Shown: positions 57,618 through 64,000 of the stretch, in pieces
How the letters are laid out: each line of letters starts with the position of its first letter
How positions within the stretch are numbered: position 1 is the stretch's first letter
Origin: Clytia hemisphaerica
Taxonomy: Eukaryota > Cnidaria > Hydrozoa > Leptothecata > Clytiidae
Reading direction: 5' to 3'
Assembly: GCA_902728285.1 (NCBI GenBank)
Contig: CACVBU010001147.1
Location: 969,466 to 1,033,465, forward strand
Length of the DNA: 64,000 bases
Notes under the pieces: model-generated
Database searches by the model: none
The model's input: the letters and a program-made list of their open reading frames with translations, nothing else
Told to the model about the DNA's origin: nothing
Translations under genes and position numbers: made by a program

Positions 57618-60600
57618 ACAATATGTGGGGATGAGCGTTCAGTGTTGCCAATAGCAACAAACATGGCGCCATACACAGGCGATGACGAGGACGCACCTTA
57701 CAATGGAAATATTCATCTTCGAGAATTCCAAACGTACAAAGTCACCACACCCAATTTCACCGATAAAATAGAGGTAGGTGGTTTCAGTGTGAGATATAAT
57801 AATTGAGAAGACAGGAAAAGCTTAGGGTATGTATGGAAAAGTAGGCTTGTGTGGTGTTCTTGGGCTGTTATTTTATTGATTAATTTATTGATAATTGCCA
57901 TGAATTTCTTTTTACCCATGATGCATTGGTAAGAATTCAGCAGCATTATATGGATAACATTACAATGCATTACTGTAATACTTTCGATTGGGAACGTGTA
58001 GGCTAGAAAATTTCTTGTGGTTACTAAATGGGAAACTTATCGACACGTGTGCGCATGTGTCGTGTGACTTTATTACTTGGAAGAAAAACACTTCCTTGAA
58101 CTGTATGACCTTTTCATAAGATTTCCCTTTCGTTCGTTGTGGTGTGTCTTAAATCTACTCAGTACTTTTTTCTGTCGTGCAGACTCTAGTCTTTAATGTA
58201 TCGAATTACGATTGTGAAATATTATTTTGATTCTGCTGTGTTGACATATTTTCATATTTCAAATACCGCATAACTGTCAGCAGAAAGTCCGCAAAAATAA
58301 ACAAAAAGTTGAACCCTTTGACTGACCAATTTTTAGCGATTATGAGAGAGTTTATATCTTTTCCCCTTTTAACAAATTTTAACAATTTTAAAATCTTTCT
58401 TTTCAGAAAAACTTCGAGTTTTGTACCAGTGAACCAATATGGAACGCCAAACAGAAAGTGTTAATCGAATTCGCTTCCAACAAAGACCTTGTGGATGCAT
58501 TGAATTTTGGGTTCTATATGCCACCCTCGGGCGGAAGGGCGGGGAAGTTTCTTGACGAACAAAGAACTTTCAAAGATTATCCGATGGACAGAACCAGTGG
58601 CTCGCTAGAGGTAATTTTCATGTTCCTTTATTTTTACGAGGCGGAGGTGCTTTAGTGAGCTTTACTGATGTATCTACAGTTGACGCGCGCGCTCCCTTAT
58701 TTGACGTTCTACTATTCTTCTGTACAATCTTTCTTTACACTTTACACTATTCGATATTATTGAAAACCAACATGAAAAAGAAACGACGCTCCACTATTCG
58801 ATACTCTCCCTTATTCGATGAAAATGCAATTCTCTTTGAATATCGAACTAGAGAGCGTCAACTTTATCATAAAACCTGATGTGATGTCAACCAGAGTTTT
58901 GTTATAGCGGAATTAAGTTCACAATTGTATTTGATTTCCTTGAAAAACAAAAATTTAGCGGAAGTATAGCGATCCTTGAAATAGATTTTGTCGAGTAAAT
59001 CATATTGCATTCAACCAGGTCATGTGATGCAAAAAGAATGCTTTTGAAGATGACCGCTTGCTTAGTTCGTAAAGTTTGTTTACGTTTGAAATCTGCTCTT
59101 AGAGTTGCTATTTAATCTCATTATGATCCATTTATAACGAGGTGGGGTCCTCTAAAATATTCATGATACAGATTCCAAAAATACTTTGTTTCCTTAAACT
59201 GCATCAAATTGAACTTAATTGAGATAAAGGAACAAATAATCGAGATTTTAAAGTAGCCTTGATTTCTTTCAAATCGACTGGTCGAACCATTATTTATCAG
59301 TAAACAATTTCAATAATCTTGTACGTATCTGTCAAAAATTTCTTTTTCTTTGTGTGATTGACATTTTGTAAACTTTTCTACATTGTGTGGGATGTGATAG
59401 TAGTTTTCCAGTAATTACTTTCTTAACTCTGTAGTGAAAAAATGCGGTATATTTTAATTGATCTTTGCGTTCACTGTTTTGCTCGAGAAATTGTGATTTT
59501 TGAGTCAATGCTGTGCTTTTTATAAGCATACCAACCATTCAATTTCTATAAAGAATGTTATTTCTTTAAGTAACTAAACATCCGACACTTAACTGGAAAA
59601 ATATCGACCGGATCTGACCGGATAAATGACGATTCAAATCGAAGACACGAAGCTCGTTCTGTACTTGTGAACGAGATCAACTTGTCATTGATATCACTAC
59701 TTGGCAGAATTTGATTCTTTTCTTAATAGCTCTTACTCTTTATTTTATAGTTCCGCTACAAACGAAGAATCTTTCGCCACCTCCATTTGCAAGATGAGAA
59801 AAAACTACAAAAAATCAACACCAAAAAATATCGCAAGAAATTCTTCGAACACATCTATGCACGTAATTTACCAGAAATGGAAAAATTACTCAAGAAAGGA
59901 CTGGATCCAAATTTCCAAGATGAAAAATCAGGAGGTTTGTTTCAAACAGTTTTATTCTTGGAAGGTCTTATTTGCGCCGTTGGTCTCTACGACGGGGATT
60001 AAGATGGACTAATAAGTGAGGGCTTAAATGGTCTTTCTTAAACATGAAAATACTTCTTCCCCGTTACTTTGGAAACTGGAGACTTTAAGATACATGCTAA
60101 TAATGTTTACGTAAGCTGCAAACTGATTTCTGTTGTCATAGAAACACCACTGACAGCGACAGCCATGTTAGATGATTGTATGGAGATGCTAAAGATTCTT
60201 ATTCAATACGGTTCCTACATGGACTTCCGTACCAAAGCTGGCAAAACTGCTCTTCATAACGTCGCTATCATCGGCAAAGACGTCGCATTAAAGGTATGTG
60301 ATGTAGATTTTCATCTTCCTTCTCCTGCTATAGCAAAGTTAGGCAATGACCGAATGTCCTACCCCAAAATCTTATCGGGGTTCAGGATTTTAAAGGGTGA
60401 TAGATAGGTATATAAGGCTTTTGAGATGTCTATTTGGTTAATTAAATTATTTTTAAACAAAGCTGACTGTTGTTGACACTAAAATGAGGTTGAAGTGTTT
60501 TATCACCTGATACTGTAACTTTTCAGTTTCAAATTTCGAGATATCTTCACTTTGGAGTTTCTTCCCTTCTACATCAAAGCTATATGTTTCTATTACAAGA

Positions 60601-63397
60601 TAAATTGGAGTTCATTTTCCATTTCAAAACGCTCTAGGAGTTCGATGTCGCCAGTTCTCCACATGGGAAATTTTGTTATCATATCGGAAATTAAGAACCA
60701 TCTTCTCATAGATTGTGGTTACTAAGAATTTCTTTCATCGCAACATTCTCTTTTCCAATGGTTTTGCGCGTCTGATGAATAATAAATAATGAATTTCTTC
60801 GGGTCTTCAGTCCTACGTTATTCTACTTTCTACTTTGTAACAATTCCCATTCCTTTGAAACCTTTAAGGAAAACTTTTTATCTCTATTTTCTAAAGCGTT
60901 GGATTGAATAATTTTCATTTTTATGCTGTTTACTATCATTTGTTTACCCTATAAGTATGTTGTATGCTGAGCTGTGCACTTAGCAAAACATTAAAGATGC
61001 CAAGCAATGTTTTTTATATTATGCCGAAGAAATTTGCGATAGCGCGTAAAGTTGGGATCTTGAATTTTGACTCTGATTTATTTGAAGACCAGAGATCAGT
61101 TTTGAGGCAAAAAGTTAAGGAAAACTGCTTGTTTATGTTGCGTTTTGAGGATAAGATTAGGTTTCCTTAGGAACCTCTACAACTTTTGAACACGAGGTGT
61201 CACATGATACATCGATTGTTATCAATCTTTTTGTGATACTTTTGTTCAAATTGATACTAATCAGTTGAAAGCATTGCAACAAAGTGTTTATGAACGAAAT
61301 GAAATGCTTTTCCTTCAAATCTCTCAAAAATACCTCTATCTAATGAAAAAATGTTGTCTATTCAATACGAAATTCAGTGGATGATTGAATCTTGAATTTT
61401 CGTACTTATTTATGTTTTGTGGAGAGCATGGTTGTTTGACGTGAATTGGAGTATCGAGTTTTTGTTCGATTACTAAATATATTGCCCGCTATATTATTCA
61501 CCATTTTTTGACGGGTGAAATAGTTTCTTCACTATAACTGAGGATTGATCGACTTGTTAATACCGAAGCTCTAGATCCTTCTCTTCTTTATATAATTTCA
61601 ACAAAAAAGGGAATTGGATTTTATCGTCTTATTAACAAATCGAAATGTATTGTAGACTACTTGGCCTTTCAATTCTATCGCATGCATGTATTACAAAATT
61701 TTGAATCGAAATTAATTGATTTCGACTAGCTGAGGAGCTAGCTGAATATTTTTCTCTGAAAGAAATATTGTCTAATGATAGATGGATATCGGTGGATTTG
61801 CTAGCTAGTATATTCACACCTTCAATATATCTTCTTCTTTATTTTTCTTCATGTTCATATTTCTTTGTTTATCCTTTATATATTCTTCAATCTTCAAGAT
61901 TCTATCTATAGAAAATTTCTCATTAGTTTTTTACTCTTGTTGTACTCTTGCTAGCCTCTTATGTCTTGGTTATATTTGAATAAAGTGAGTTTCCATGGGA
62001 AGAAATTTTATTTGAGCTTGTGTTTCGTAGATTACAAACGTCAACAATTTTTCACTGCAGTTTTTCCAATAAAGAATATGGTTGAAACCTTGAGATTCTT
62101 CTGACTTGGTAAGATTTAAGTAGAAGCTATGGTTGATAGGCTTTGTTCGTCAGCTGTATGTCAATAAAGGTTTTAACATAAGCAAATTACAATTGTACCC
62201 TCTGGCATTTAAGAATAAGATTTTGACAACTCGTTTGTACATTCAACTTTCATTGATGATGACTCATGTAAGTTGGAGGAAATCTTCTTTCACACATATT
62301 GGAATCAGCTTTGAATGAGAATCCAGGGAATTTAATTCAGAACAAATAATGATGACATCAAAATTGATGACGTCATCTTCAACTGATAATTTCTTCACTG
62401 ATAAACGAGAAAAAAGCATTAAAAGAACAGTCCATATAAACCTTCTATTGTTGTTTTTCAAATGAGGGTTCAATGAAAAACACAAAACCGCCCAATTTTC
62501 GCCCCTCCGCCTTTTTGTTTGTCTAATTGGTGAAAATTTTCTTCTTCAATGGCATTGTTGTTGTGTAAGGGAATTGAATTACTTTTTCACTGATGAATAG
62601 TTTACGTTTCTTTTGGTCTTTTACTGATGATGGAAGAACTATGATTAAAATAGGGGAAGTATTTTTCTCCCATGTTTTTTTATGAGATTACAACCATACA
62701 ATAACTTTTCGTTCTTCCATTTTCATCTTCACTTCTTTTTCCCATTCATTTTTCCTTCTGTGTTATGTATATGACCAGACTTTGATCAAAACCAAGCTAA
62801 CCTCAATATGTTATTTGCCCTTAAGCCTCTCTGATTTTCCACTACTGTGATTACTCCTTTCAGTTTTTGTGAGATGTTGTTGGTTGGAGACATATGCATA
62901 TGATTTATTATTTTCTTCTGCGATTTTGTTGAGAGCTGGTCTAGAATCCGGGTGTATATTTTCAAAGTTCTTTTTCCAAGAAAATGTAGAAACATTAGCT
63001 TCTATTCTGAATAATGCTTCGAAAAGAAGGAGTTTGATTAATTTTTCAATCATGTAAAATACGAAGAAATTATTTTGCCTTTTCATTAGCATTCGATTTT
63101 CTTTCAAATCCTGATGCCAACCCCTTTCCATTTTCCTCTTATCCCATAAGGAATAAGTTGTTACAATTAATTCTGTAATATAAAAATAGGTATTATGCAA
63201 GGCACGTAAATCGTGCTCGATTGAAAGCTCGATTACTTTTTGTATACAATGTATACAATGTTTTGAAAATTGAATTGATAAAAGGTTAAATTCCTCGTAC
63301 GTGAGGATTGAATTGTGGCTTTTCAACAAATTTGATTTTTTTCTCGTTTTAGAATTTACTAGACCTTGGAGCATCACCAAATTATAGAGATTCGAAG
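57618..63397 (+). CDS. SHANK: SHANK-family scaffold, N-terminal exons (3' partial)
   Basis: Five exons chain in frame: 57618-57773, 58407-58610, 59751-59934, 60142-60293, 63353-63397, each with AG and GT borders. The likely start ATG is 57663, though the frame is open to the exon edge. The first two exons encode the Ras-associating/FERM-like SPN domain; WNAKQKVLIEFASNKDLVDA and PPSGGRAGKFLDEQRTF closely match the conserved SHANK core. The third has FRYKRRIFRHLHLQ and LLKKGLDPNFQDEKSG, leading into ankyrin repeats that continue through exons four and five (ETPLTATAM, YMDFRTKAGKTALHNVA, NLLDLGASPNYRDSK). SHANK proteins build actin-linked scaffolds at membranes and, in animals with synapses, the postsynaptic density. 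SH3, PDZ, proline-rich and SAM regions would lie right of the window. The 3-kb intron before exon five is the longest. Confidence 0.88.
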
Positions 63398-64000
63398 GTA
63401 AGCTGTTTTACATTCTTTCGTACTGAACATTGTAATTCATTTGTCGTCTTCAATTCAGTACACTAGAGAGAAAGTTTTCTAGAGCAATTAGAGCAATCAC
63501 CCCTGTCTCAGTGACGTTGCAAGAGTTATCTAGTCAGTTGATAAGATAAAATGTAAGGACAAAAATGTCAAGGGGGTGGAAATGTCTTGTTTTTAATGGG
63601 TGGTGGTTTTAAAAGGAATGGTGAGTTAAAGAGTACATGGGTTGGCTAGTAAACAGTTGTCTACCATTTTGAACAACTATATATACTAGCCATTGAAATC
63701 TCAAAGCTTTTAAAGCAAAGACACTTTAAAAATCTTTTAAGTTTTTGTGTGTGTTTGTATTTACTCCGTATTTGCTATGCAGACTGTATTATTGCTATGT
63801 TTCATGTTAAGGGTTCATCAAAATTTTATGACAAGACAATATTTCTCTCATCTGAATTGTGATGTTTGTAACGAGTTATTTTTGACAAAATCTTAATCTG
63901 TTTAAGGGTGACATGAGGTTGATCCAATAGAATCGCTTTTATTCTTTTCTCGATCAGCTCTCGGTTTTTTCACATACGGAAGTCAAAGGAGTTCGAGAGA
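63398..64000. other. SHANK intron at window edge
   Basis: Sequence after the GTAAGC donor at 63398. I see no further ankyrin-coding exon before the window ends. Confidence 0.5.

Overview
The window reads as genomic DNA of an invertebrate metazoan, roughly two thirds A+T by eye. The genes have spliceosomal introns (GT...AG) and the repeat load is very high. Gene content fits an early-branching or marine invertebrate such as a cnidarian or sponge: a SHANK-family scaffold, a TPC2-type two-pore channel, an F-box/LRR protein and an ankyrin-repeat protein. Species cannot be fixed from the sequence.

Layout. 51-1263 (+) is the 3' end of an unrecognised helical protein. 1913-3610 (-) is a single-exon F-box/LRR gene. 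4529-6126 (-) is a two-exon ankyrin-repeat gene. 6127-16241 has no recognised gene and holds many short inverted-repeat DNA elements (MITEs), including a piggyBac-like one with TTAA ends. 16242-25217 (-) is a 27-exon two-pore channel gene reconstructed by hand; every exon junction keeps frame except for a 2-nt excess in exon 7. Its introns carry a tRNA-derived SINE with a 15-bp target duplication and several MITEs. 27254-30814 is a MITE split by a short, gag-only LTR element of BEL/Pao type. 32060-38789 is a foldback-like element with 9-bp target duplications and inverted arms built from 178-bp tandem units. One arm has been invaded by a reverse-transcriptase element with a 16-bp target duplication, and the uninterrupted site survives in the other arm. 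39626-43001 is an APE-type LINE with an unbroken ORF2. 43120-45138 has more MITEs and an orphan coding stretch. 45139-57617 is gene-poor. 57618 to the right end (+) holds the 5' exons of a SHANK homologue that continues beyond the window.

The host genes do not look functionally linked; each acts separately (ubiquitin ligase adaptor, ankyrin adaptor, endolysosomal channel, cortical scaffold). The distinctive content is the nested mobile DNA. The two nests (LTR element in MITE; RT element in foldback arm) give relative insertion ages, and each outer element has a second copy or second arm in the window that shows its uninserted state.
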